From: DATEGZ01 sp035279905
Lineage (GTDB): Bacteria > Acidobacteriota > Vicinamibacteria > Vicinamibacterales > SCN-69-37
NCBI GenBank assembly: GCA_035279905.1
Contig: DATEGZ010000187.1
Coordinates: 21,901 to 85,900, forward strand
DNA: 64,000 bases
Reading direction: 5' to 3'
The notes under the pieces are model-generated. The model was given only the letters and a program-made list of their open reading frames with translations. It did no database searches and had not been told where the DNA came from. How positions within the stretch are numbered: position 1 is the first letter of the stretch; each line of letters begins with the position of its first letter. A program made the position numbers and the translations under genes. This document shows, in pieces, positions 53,442-60,739 of the stretch.

Positions 53442-54875
53442 CTACCTCGGACTCGCGAGCCGCTCGCGAGCCGCGCGATCGATCACCGTGGCAGGCGCCT
53501 CCGCGCCGGTCCACCACTGACACTGCAAACACGCTTGCGCGACGAGCATCTCGAGCCCGCCGATCGTTTCAATCCCCGCGGCGCGCGCCGACTTCAGCAG
53601 CGCGGTGTCCTGCGGGTTGTAGACGAGGTCGTAGACGAGGCGGCCGCAGAGGGCCTCGCGTGACAGCGGCGAGGCGTCGACCTTCGGCCACGTGCCGATG
53701 GGCGTCGCGTTGACGAGCACGTCCCAGCCGCCGGCAGGCGGCCACGCGCCGGTCTCGACACCCATCGCGCCGGCAAACACGCGCGCGCGATCGCTGCGCC
53801 TCGCGCTGACCTCCACCGACGCGCCCTGCTGCTTGAGACCGAAGGCCGCCGCGCGGGCGCCGCCGCCGGCGCCGAGGACGACGGCTCGCTTCCCGCGCAG
53901 CGAGACTTTCCGGCGGGTCAGCGGCTCGAGGAAGCCGGCGATGTCGAAGTTGCGCCCTTCCCACCCCCGCGGCCCGCGCCGGAGCGTGTTGACCGCCTGC
54001 ACGTCACGCGTGGTGTCGTCGGCGGGCGTCGTGTGGGCGAAGAGCGATTCCTTGAGCGGTGCGGTCACGCTCGCGCCGGCGAGACCGATTTCGCGAGCGA
54101 CCGCCAGGAACTCGTCCGCGCTGGCCGTCTCGAGCGGCACGTACACCGCGTCGAGGCCCAGCGACGCGAACGCCGCGTTGTGCATCGCCGGCGAGGCCGA
54201 GTGCCCGAGCGGCTCGCCCGTGAGCGCGAACACGCGCGTGACGTTTGTCGTGCGGCGAATCCGATACACGTCCACGAGCTCGCGCGTCGACAACTGGCCG
54301 GGCGCCGCCGCGCCGCCGTACATCCACAGCGAGCCGAGCCACGCCGGCCACACGCGCGTGAGCTGGCCGCTCGCCCCCATGGCAATCGCGACGTGGTCGC
54401 TCCCGCCGGCCACGGCGTCGCGGAGCGTCAGACAATCGCTCAGCCGCGACGCGGACACGGCGATCTTCAGCACGGCCGGGCGTTCCGCGCGCATCGCGCG
54501 GACGCGTCCGGCGAGATCCGCAGGCACGCCGCGGAAGTCATGGTGCGACAGCACGCGCTGGGTGCGTTCGTTGACCGGCAGCGATCGCCGGTCGGCGCGC
54601 CACTCGACGTCCACGTACTCCGCGCCCAGTCGAATCGCGTCCGCCAGCACCTCGAGCCGCTTCGCCTCGAATCCGCTCCACTGCCCGCCTTCCCACGACG
54701 GCCGGCACGTGACGATGACCGGACGGCGGCGGCCCGCGAGCGCGCCGGCGACGTCCAGGTCCGCGACGCCGTCCAGGCGCAGCTCGACCAGGTCGGCGTC
54801 CTTGACCGCGTCCCGCCCGGCGCGCAGCTCGGCCATCGTGGTGGCCGTCACGGTTTCGCAGACGAGTGTGCGCAT
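53442..54875 (-). CDS. aroDE: bifunctional 3-dehydroquinate dehydratase (type I)/shikimate dehydrogenase
   Basis: A 477-residue fusion catalysing steps three and four of the shikimate pathway. Residues about 1-215 are a type I dehydroquinase: LVELRLDGVADLD, EYVDVEWRAD, the catalytic His in LSHHDFRGVP and the Schiff-base Lys in VLKIAVSA. Residues about 220-477 are AroE: FALTGEPLGHSASPAMHNAAFASLGL, ASVTAPLKESLF with the catalytic Lys, VVLGAGGGARAAAFGL, VNATPIGTWP. The ATG at 54875 has a strong ribosome-binding site (AGAGGGGA). A GTG at 54899 in frame lies in the terminator T-tract and is rejected. Such fusions are known in plants and some bacteria. It is the first structural gene behind the attenuator. 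Confidence 0.95.
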   Translation of the reverse strand: MRTLVCETVTATTMAELRAGRDAVKDADLVELRLDGVADLDVAGALAGRRRPVIVTCRPSWEGGQWSGFEAKRLEVLADAIRLGAEYVDVEWRADRRSLPVNERTQRVLSHHDFRGVPADLAGRVRAMRAERPAVLKIAVSASRLSDCLTLRDAVAGGSDHVAIAMGASGQLTRVWPAWLGSLWMYGGAAAPGQLSTRELVDVYRIRRTTNVTRVFALTGEPLGHSASPAMHNAAFASLGLDAVYVPLETASADEFLAVAREIGLAGASVTAPLKESLFAHTTPADDTTRDVQAVNTLRRGPRGWEGRNFDIAGFLEPLTRRKVSLRGKRAVVLGAGGGARAAAFGLKQQGASVEVSARRSDRARVFAGAMGVETGAWPPAGGWDVLVNATPIGTWPKVDASPLSREALCGRLVYDLVYNPQDTALLKSARAAGIETIGGLEMLVAQACLQCQWWTGAEAPATVIDRAARERLASPR

Positions 54876-54899
54876 TCCCCTCTCACGACCCACGTACAC

Positions 54900-54935
54900 A
54901 AAAAGGGCCTCTTCAGCGTTGACTGAAGAGGCCCT
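54900..54935 (-). terminator. intrinsic terminator of the Trp/Tyr attenuator
   Basis: On the minus strand, AGGGCCTCTTCAG (54935-54923) pairs perfectly with CTGAAGAGGCCCT (54916-54904) around a 6-nt loop and is followed at once by a run of T (54904-54900). It lies between the leader-peptide stop and the aroDE start. Its 5' half also pairs with the segment just after the Trp/Tyr codons. Confidence 0.93.
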
Positions 54936-54960
54936 GGAATCTTTGCGCGGCGATTCGAAC

Positions 54961-55056
54961 TTAGAGCGCGCGGCCCTCCTCAGTCATCGACGCATACCAC
55001 CACCAATACGACCAGCTGGCCGAGGTGCGCGCGCGCGAGACTGAGAAAAGCGTCAT
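54961..55056 (-). CDS. Trp/Tyr leader peptide of the aromatic supraoperon
   Basis: A 31-codon open frame (ATG 55056, TAA 54961) reads MTLFSVSRARTSAS-WSYWWWY-ASMTEEGRAL. Four Trp and two Tyr codons fall within seven codons (54994-55014); these are rare amino acids, so the run is very unlikely by chance. A weak AGG lies 7 nt upstream of the ATG. Twelve bases after the last Trp codon begins ACTGAGGAGG (54984-54975), which pairs with CCTCTTCAGT (54931-54922) in the 5' arm of the terminator (10 bp, one G-U). That same segment also pairs with leader codons 8-12 (GCGCGCG plus CCTC). This is the full 1:2, 2:3, 3:4 logic of ribosome-mediated attenuation. Confidence 0.92.
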   Translation of the reverse strand: MTLFSVSRARTSASWSYWWWYASMTEEGRAL

Positions 55057-55072
55057 ATCGCCTGAGCTTCGG

Positions 55073-55102
55073 AGCGTACCAGACGGCCCGCCCCGGGGTC
55101 AA
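55073..55102 (-). promoter_or_regulatory. possible promoter of the aromatic supraoperon
   Basis: TTGACC (55102-55097), 18-bp spacer and TACGCT (55078-55073) on the minus strand, 17 nt before the leader-peptide ATG. The -35 is good and the -10 is poor, so the call is tentative. It overlaps the control region of the divergent S55 peptidase gene. Confidence 0.4.
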
Positions 55103-55119
55103 ATCTCATGTGACGGGCG

Positions 55120-55128
55120 TGTTATAAC
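55120..55128 (+). promoter_or_regulatory. extended -10 promoter of the S55 peptidase gene
   Basis: TGTTATAAC is an extended -10 (TGN plus TATAAC). No good -35 is seen. The start site would be near 55135, about 20 nt before the ATG at 55154. Confidence 0.55.
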
Positions 55129-55153
55129 GAACTCTGCGGAGCACCCCATAGAC

Positions 55154-56977
55154 ATGCGCCGACTCGTCTTCGGTGTGGCCATTTTCGCGGCAGCGGCGCT
55201 CGTAGCCAAACTGCCCGCGCAGTCCGCGTTTTACCCGCTCGACGACGTCAAACCGGGCCAGGTCGGCATCGGCCGGACGATCTTCGCCGGCGACACGATC
55301 GAAGAGTTCAAGGTCAACATCCTCGGCGTCCTGCACAACGTGATCGGCCCGCAGCGCGATTTGATCCTCGCCAAGCTGGAGGGCGGACCGCTCGCGACGA
55401 CGGGCGTCATCCAGGGCATGAGCGGCAGCCCCGTCTACATCGACGGTCGGCTCGTCGGCGCCGTGTCGTACGCGCTCGGGTCGTTTCCCCGCGAGCCGTT
55501 CGCCGGCATCACGCCGATTCGAGAGATGACCGACGCGGTGAGCGCCGGCGGCACGCGCGCGGCCGGCGGGCTCGCGCTCACGTGGCCCGCGACGTCGACC
55601 GAAGCGTTTGCCTATCTGAACAAGCTCGCCGAACGCGCGGCGGCGCCGCTGCGCGCGTCCGGATCGGACATCGGCGTCGTCGGTCCGCCGGCGCTTGCGG
55701 ACCTCGTGCCCACGCTTCGGCCGATCGGGGCCGCGATGGTGTTCAGCGGTTTTGAGCCCGGCCTCGATCGCGAGCTTCGCCAGGCGTTCTCGCCCGCCGG
55801 CGTGACAGCCGCGACGCAGCCGCGCCCAGGCCGCGCCGCCACCACCGCCACCGAGCTGCGCCCCGGCGATGCCGTCGGCGTCAGCCTCGTGCGCGGCGAT
55901 CTCGAGATGGGCGCCACGGGCACGGTGACGTATGTGGACGGCTCGACGGTCTACGCGTTCGGCCACCCGTTCCTCAACCTCGGGCCCACGCAATTCGCGA
56001 TGACGCGGGCGCACGTCTACACGGTGCTGCCGAGCCTCGACTCGTCGCTCAAGATCGCGAGCCTCGGTCCCGTCATCGGCACGATGAGCCAGGATCGCGC
56101 GACGGCAATCGGCGGCACGCTCGGTGCGCCGCCCCGTGAGCTCGCAGTGACGATCACCCTCGCCGGCAGCCGCGGGCCCGATCGCAAGTTCACGTTCTAC
56201 GTGCTACACGACCAGATGCTGACGCCGCTTTTCAGCTACGTCGCGATTCTGAACGCGCTGACGTCCTATCAACGCCAGGCGGGCGTGATGTCGATCGGCG
56301 CGACCGGGACGCTGTCGTTCGGCGACGCGGGCAAGATCGACATCGACGATGCGTTCACCGGAGAGAGCGCGCTCTCCACGGCCGCGACCACGCTGACGGC
56401 GCCAATCGGCGCGGCGATCACGAACGAGTACCGCAGCGTGATGCCCGACGCGCTCGATCTCACGCTGCGCGTCACCGAGGAGCAGCGCAGCTCGACGATC
56501 GATCGCGTCTGGCTCGACACGACCAAACCGCGGTTTGGCGCGACGCACGCGGTGCAGGTTCAGCTGCGCGACTACCGCGGCGCGACGGAAGTCGTCTCGA
56601 TCCCCGTCGTCATGCCCAACCAGGCGACGGGCCCGCTCACGCTGCTCGTGAGCGATGCGCAGGCGCTGACGACGCTCGAGCAGCGGGACCTGCGGCCGGG
56701 CAAGCCCGCGTCGTGGAATGCGCTGCTCGCGCAGATGAACGATTCGCGCCGCAACAACCGGCTCTACGTGCGCCTCATCAGCCCGGGCACCGGCACCGTC
56801 GTCGGCGGCCAGACGCTCTCCGCGCTGCCGGCTAACGTGCGGTCCATCCTGGACGCTGACTCGTCCGTGCCGTCCTCATCGATCTCCAAGGCCGTCGTCG
56901 GCGCCTGGGAGCGGAAGTTCGATCGAGTCGTGCGCGGCTCGCGCGAGATCACCATCACGCTTTCGTCCGACAAGTGA
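55154..56977 (+). CDS. exported SpoIVB-like S55 serine peptidase
   Basis: A 607-residue protein with a signal peptide (RRLVFGVAIFAAAALVAKLPAQ). The S55 domain lies at about 25-330: YPLDDVKPGQVGIGRTIFAGDTIEEFKVNILGVL, the catalytic-Ser block VIQGMSGSPVYIDGRLVGAVSYALG, and LRPGDAVGVSLVRGDLEMGATGTVTYVDGSTVYAFGHPFLNLGPT. The C-terminal half is beta-rich and unassigned. In Bacillus SpoIVB cleaves SpoIVFA and activates SigK in sporulation. Here no sporulation genes are near, so it is probably an envelope signalling or maturation protease. The ATG at 55154 is chosen for the signal peptide. It is coupled by GTGA overlap to the beta-propeller gene. Confidence 0.87.
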   Translation: MRRLVFGVAIFAAAALVAKLPAQSAFYPLDDVKPGQVGIGRTIFAGDTIEEFKVNILGVLHNVIGPQRDLILAKLEGGPLATTGVIQGMSGSPVYIDGRLVGAVSYALGSFPREPFAGITPIREMTDAVSAGGTRAAGGLALTWPATSTEAFAYLNKLAERAAAPLRASGSDIGVVGPPALADLVPTLRPIGAAMVFSGFEPGLDRELRQAFSPAGVTAATQPRPGRAATTATELRPGDAVGVSLVRGDLEMGATGTVTYVDGSTVYAFGHPFLNLGPTQFAMTRAHVYTVLPSLDSSLKIASLGPVIGTMSQDRATAIGGTLGAPPRELAVTITLAGSRGPDRKFTFYVLHDQMLTPLFSYVAILNALTSYQRQAGVMSIGATGTLSFGDAGKIDIDDAFTGESALSTAATTLTAPIGAAITNEYRSVMPDALDLTLRVTEEQRSSTIDRVWLDTTKPRFGATHAVQVQLRDYRGATEVVSIPVVMPNQATGPLTLLVSDAQALTTLEQRDLRPGKPASWNALLAQMNDSRRNNRLYVRLISPGTGTVVGGQTLSALPANVRSILDADSSVPSSSISKAVVGAWERKFDRVVRGSREITITLSSDK

Positions 56978-59139
56978 CAGGCTCCCCGGTGCTCATGTCC
57001 CGACTTCTCTCTTCTGCTGCTGTCGCTGTGGCCGCTCTGGCCGCGACGTCTGTCGTTGCCGCGTCCGGCCCGGTGTTCTGGACCGTGGCCGCCCCGGGCG
57101 AGTTGCTCAAGGGCACGTCGAACGGCGTGATCGTCGGGCTCGACGGCGCGATTACCGCGGGCCCGCAGACGACCGCGCGGCTCACGACCACGCCCGCGCA
57201 GATCTGGAGCCTCGCGGCAGCCGCGGACGGCACGCTGTGGGCCGGCACCGGCGGTGACGGGCGCTTGATCCGTCTCCGGCCGGGCCAGGCCGAAGAGACC
57301 GTGTTCACCGCGGAGGAAAAGAACATCTTCGCGATTGCGACGTCGGGCACGCGCGTGTATTTCGCGACCGGCCCCGAGGGCAAGGTGTACGTGATCGACG
57401 GCGCGGGGGCGCCGCGCGTGTTCTTCGATCCCAGCGAGAAATACGTCTGGGCGCTTGCGGTCGATCGAGCGGGCCGTCTGTGGGTCGGCGCCGGCAATCC
57501 GGCAATCGTGTACCGCGTGGATCCCGGCGGGACGAGCCAGGTCATCTACCGCCCGTCCGCGGCGCATGTCGTCTCGCTCGCGCTCGACGCGCAGGACCGC
57601 ATGCTCGCCGGCACCGAATCGCCGGGACGCCTCTACCGGTTCGAAGCCGGCGATCGGCCGTTCGTCGTGCTGGACTCAGGTCTGGCGCAACTGGCGGGAA
57701 TCGCCGTGAGCCCTGGCGGGGTCGTCTACGCGGCAGCGATCGCCAAGGGCGACGAAGGATCGTCGAGCGCCGGTGAGTCTGTGTCCGTCGCGATCGTCAC
57801 GGCTCCGCCGCCGACGCCGGGAGCATCGACCTCAACTTCTTCGTCTGGCGCCGGGCGGAAGTCCGTGGTGTACCGCATCGACACCGCCGGCACGTACGAG
57901 ACGTTCTGGGAGACCAGCGACGTCGTCTACGACCTGGCCGCGAGCGGTGACAACGGCGTGATCGTCGCGAGCGGGCCGGAAGGCCGCGTGTATCGCATCG
58001 ACCGCAACCGGCAGGTGCAGCTCATCGGCGGCGTTGACGCCAAGCAGGTCACGCATCTGGTCGGCGCGGCTCGGGGCGGCGACATGCCTGTCGCGATGGC
58101 GACCGCGAACCCGGGACGCGTGATCGCGCTCGGCACCGCCACGCAGTCGCCCGCGTCGTACACGTCGCCGGTGCGCGACACGAAGAGCGTCTCGCTCTGG
58201 GGATTGATTCGCTGGGAAGGCGCGGGCGGCGTTCAGTTGTTCACGCGGTCGGGCAACACGGAAACGCCCGACGATTCGTGGAGCGACTGGGGCGGCCCCT
58301 ACACGCGCGCCGGCGGCGAAGCGATCAAGAGCCCGGCCGCGCGGTTCGTGCAATGGAGAGCGGTGCTAACGCAGGGCGCGACACCGGCGCCGCGCCTCAC
58401 GTCGGTGACCGTCGCGTATTTGCCGCGCAACACGCGGCCGGCGGTGTCCTCGGTGACGACATATCCGCCTGGCGTCGTGTTCCAGAAGCCGTTCTCGAGC
58501 GAGGACGGCGCGATCGCGGGGCTCGACGATGCGACCGCGGACGCGCGGCGGCCGCCGGGCGATCCGGGACCGAATCCGCCGACTCCCGGCCGGCGCATGT
58601 TTCAGAAGGGCCTGCAGACGATCGCGTGGAAGGCTGACGACAGCGACTCCGACCACCTCACCTACTCGCTGCAGTACCGGCGCGAGGGTGAAGCCACGTG
58701 GCACGATCTGCGGACCGGGCTGAGCGACTCGATCTTCGTCTGGGACACGACCTCGGTCGCGGACGGCCGCTACATCGTGAAGGTGCTCGCGTCCGACAGC
58801 CCGTCGAACGCCGCGGACCGCGCGCTCGTGGGCGAGCGCGACAGCGATCCGATCGAAATCGACAACACGCCGCCGACGATCGCGACGGAGATCCTGCGAC
58901 AGGGCGCGGCCATCCGGCTCGGGGTGCACGTCCGCGACGCCCGGAGCGCCATTCAGAAGGTGGAGTACTCGATTGGCGGCGGCCCGTGGCAGCTCATCGC
59001 GCCCGTCGACGGGCTCGCGGATTCGCCTGACGAGCGCTACGAGATCTCGATCGCGAATGAAGCTGACGCCGCACGCATCATGATCCGCGCGACGGATGTG
59101 TTGGGGAATGTCGTCGCGCAGAGCGCGACGATTCGATGA
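56974..59139 (+). CDS. exported beta-propeller protein with C-terminal Ig-like domain
   Basis: A 721-residue protein. A GTG at 56974 overlaps the peptidase stop (GTGA); an ATG at 56995 (MSRLLSSAAVAV) would be an equally good signal-peptide start. Residues about 35-400 hold repeated propeller blades of similar pattern: GTLWAGTGGDGRLIRL, VYFATGPEGKVYVID, GRLWVGAGNPAIVYRVD, RMLAGTESPGRLYRFE, VIVASGPEGRVYRID. A Ser/Thr-rich insert (TPGASTSTSSSGAG) interrupts them. The C-terminal part (SLQYRREGEATWHDLRTGLSDSIFVWDTTSVADGRYIVKVLASDSPSN) resembles a fibronectin/Ig-like fold. Function unknown; coupling suggests it partners the S55 peptidase. Confidence 0.75.
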   Translation: MTGSPVLMSRLLSSAAVAVAALAATSVVAASGPVFWTVAAPGELLKGTSNGVIVGLDGAITAGPQTTARLTTTPAQIWSLAAAADGTLWAGTGGDGRLIRLRPGQAEETVFTAEEKNIFAIATSGTRVYFATGPEGKVYVIDGAGAPRVFFDPSEKYVWALAVDRAGRLWVGAGNPAIVYRVDPGGTSQVIYRPSAAHVVSLALDAQDRMLAGTESPGRLYRFEAGDRPFVVLDSGLAQLAGIAVSPGGVVYAAAIAKGDEGSSSAGESVSVAIVTAPPPTPGASTSTSSSGAGRKSVVYRIDTAGTYETFWETSDVVYDLAASGDNGVIVASGPEGRVYRIDRNRQVQLIGGVDAKQVTHLVGAARGGDMPVAMATANPGRVIALGTATQSPASYTSPVRDTKSVSLWGLIRWEGAGGVQLFTRSGNTETPDDSWSDWGGPYTRAGGEAIKSPAARFVQWRAVLTQGATPAPRLTSVTVAYLPRNTRPAVSSVTTYPPGVVFQKPFSSEDGAIAGLDDATADARRPPGDPGPNPPTPGRRMFQKGLQTIAWKADDSDSDHLTYSLQYRREGEATWHDLRTGLSDSIFVWDTTSVADGRYIVKVLASDSPSNAADRALVGERDSDPIEIDNTPPTIATEILRQGAAIRLGVHVRDARSAIQKVEYSIGGGPWQLIAPVDGLADSPDERYEISIANEADAARIMIRATDVLGNVVAQSATIR

Positions 59140-59150
59140 AGTTCGTCGAG

Positions 59151-59246
59151 GTTCCTAGAGGTTCCCTAGGGTTCCTTGAGGTTCCTCGGGGTTCAGACAC
59201 GCGGCCGTGAACCCAAGGGAACCCTTAGGAACCCCTGGGAACCCCA
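59151..59246. repeat. 10-nt GGTTCC tandem repeats in inverted arrangement between convergent genes
   Basis: About 4.5 units of 10 nt with a GGTTCC core (59151-59195) are followed, after GACACGCGGCCG, by about four units with a GGAACCC core (59208-59246). The two halves are roughly 80% complementary over 40 nt and could form a long hairpin in both converging transcripts. The unit length is 10 nt here, against 8 or 9 nt at the other loci. Confidence 0.85.
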
Positions 59247-59249
59247 GGT

Positions 59250-60035
59250 CTAGATCCCCTTGGCAGTGACTCCCGTGTTGGTGACGAGCCACACGGAGTG
59301 CACGTTGAGCGATCCGGCGGAGCTGAACGCCGTCTGACCGGACCGCAGGCGGCCGATCGCATCGAGGAGGCCCTCGGTGTAGCGGCGCTGCTGCTCGGTC
59401 ATCGATCGGAGCTCGAGCAGCCGGCCGTCGCGGGTCATGGCCTCGGACAGCGCGCCGACGAACTCCTGCTCGCTCACGTAGCGCAGCACGACGGGCACGC
59501 TGCCGGCGCCGAACGACTCGTCGGGCATGACGAGCTCGTTGCCCACCTGCATCAGCATCGAGTTACGGTCCTTGCCGCTGATGGGCGTCGCTTCGACGAA
59601 GAGCGTGCCGGCCGGCGAATTGAGATTGGAGATGAGCGCCGCCAGCGAGTCGTCGCGCGTGGGCGCGGGACCGAACTCGAGCATGACCGAGACGAACGCG
59701 ATGGAGACGAACGCGGCCGCGACGGCGCCGGCGCCGACGATCGCGTGGTGCCAGTCGTCCATGAACCGCTCGACGAAACCGCGCCACGACTGCTGCCGCT
59801 CGGCCCGGACGCGGCTGATCACGCCGTCGGCGAGCCCATCGAGCGCACCCGGCGCGGGATCGCTGGTCTCGGCGCCGGCGCGAAGCACCTCGCCGAGCTC
59901 GCCGAGCGCTTCAGCCTCGGCGGCGCAATTGCGGCACTCGGCCAGGTGCTGAGACACCAGCAGCCGATCGACGCCGGACAGCTCGCCATCGACGAACGCG
60001 CCGAGCTTCTGATTCCGGCACTTCCGGGGCTTCAT
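59250..60035 (-). CDS. membrane anti-sigma factor (zf-HC2 type)
   Basis: A 261-residue protein. The N-terminal anti-sigma zinc-finger reads LGAFVDGELSGVDRLLVSQHLAECRNCAAEAEAL with H-x3-C-x2-C. A linker leads to one TM helix (HHAIVGAGAVAAAFVSIAFVSVML), and the C-terminal domain of about 120 residues is periplasmic and unassigned (SLAALISNLNSPAGTLFVEATPISGKDRN...). It should inhibit the ECF sigma factor encoded just upstream; the genes overlap by 4 nt. Its 3' end faces the beta-propeller gene across the GGTTCC inverted repeat. Confidence 0.87.
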   Translation of the reverse strand: MKPRKCRNQKLGAFVDGELSGVDRLLVSQHLAECRNCAAEAEALGELGEVLRAGAETSDPAPGALDGLADGVISRVRAERQQSWRGFVERFMDDWHHAIVGAGAVAAAFVSIAFVSVMLEFGPAPTRDDSLAALISNLNSPAGTLFVEATPISGKDRNSMLMQVGNELVMPDESFGAGSVPVVLRYVSEQEFVGALSEAMTRDGRLLELRSMTEQQRRYTEGLLDAIGRLRSGQTAFSSAGSLNVHSVWLVTNTGVTAKGI

Positions 60036-60649
60036 ACAGGCCTCAAGGCCAGTCGCAGGCTCTCACGAGCCCGCGCCAGCCGGGACTTCACCGTGCCGAC
60101 CGCAACGCCCAACGACGTCGCGATCTCTTCGTAGCTCAACCCGTCGATCTCGCGGAGCACGACGACCGCGCGCTGATCGAACGGCAGCCCGTCGAGCGCG
60201 CCCCATACGCGGGTCGCCGCTTCGTGCTGGGCCAACACTGAATCCGGTTGCGCGAAGGACCGAACCTCTGCCAGCTCGCCGTGCGTCGCGGTGTGCTCGT
60301 CGAGCGCCACCTGCTGCGCCCGGCGGCGCCGGCGCCACCACCGCTGCCGGTTCGACGCCTGGTTGACGACGATCCGGTAGATCCAGGTGCGCAGCGTCGA
60401 CTGTCCGCGGAATTGCGCGAGGGTGCGGAACACGCGCAGGAACACTTCCTGCGACACGTCCAAAGCCTCCTGGGGATCGCCGAGCAGGTGCAACGCCAGC
60501 TGGTAGACCATCCGCTGATGGTCGGTGACCAGACGACTACACGCTTCCTCGTCGCCCGCGGCACACTGCTGCACCAACGCCCAATCGGCGCTGGCGGCAT
60601 CGGGCCACGTAAGTGCGCGCAGAGGCTTCACAAAGGTCTCTACCGCCAT
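60032..60649 (-). CDS. ECF RNA polymerase sigma factor (second pair)
   Basis: A 205-residue sigma-E-like factor. Region 2 reads CSRLVTDHQRMVYQLALHLLGDPQEALDVSQEVFLRVFRTLAQFRGQSTLRTWIYRIVVNQASNRQRWW. Region 4 reads GLPFDQRAVVVLREIDGLSYEEIATSLGVAVGTVKSRLARARESLR. It is cotranscribed with its anti-sigma factor (4-nt overlap). The 90-nt gap to the divergent TPR gene contains an inverted repeat TAACACC-N22-GGTGTTA (60652-60687) of unknown role. Confidence 0.9.
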   Translation of the reverse strand: MAVETFVKPLRALTWPDAASADWALVQQCAAGDEEACSRLVTDHQRMVYQLALHLLGDPQEALDVSQEVFLRVFRTLAQFRGQSTLRTWIYRIVVNQASNRQRWWRRRRRAQQVALDEHTATHGELAEVRSFAQPDSVLAQHEAATRVWGALDGLPFDQRAVVVLREIDGLSYEEIATSLGVAVGTVKSRLARARESLRLALRPV

Positions 60650-60739
60650 GGTAACACCCCCCGGCGGGAGCCGTTCCTGAGGTGTTAGACCCCGTTGCCC
60701 CCGGGAGGTTCCCCGGAGCCGCCGGGCACCGGGCGTAAA

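Noticed and set aside
54897..54899. GTG as start of aroDE
   Set aside because: It lies at the terminator T-tract with no ribosome-binding site; the ATG at 54875 has AGAGGGGA at good spacing and matches the dehydroquinase N-terminus.
54936..54962. T-arm-like GTTCGAATC suggesting a tRNA on the minus strand
   Set aside because: No cloverleaf or acceptor stem can be built around it, and the segment is explained as spacer between the leader stop and the terminator.
53692..55044. 450-codon plus-strand frame opposite aroDE and the Trp/Tyr leader
   Set aside because: It spans the attenuator and is Ser/Arg/Thr/Ala-rich without motifs; the minus-strand genes explain the region fully.
60652..60687. 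TAACACC-N22-GGTGTTA as an ECF autoregulatory promoter
   Set aside because: A GGAAC -35-like motif is present but the matching -10 would end two bases before the sigma ATG. Kept only as an unassigned inverted repeat.
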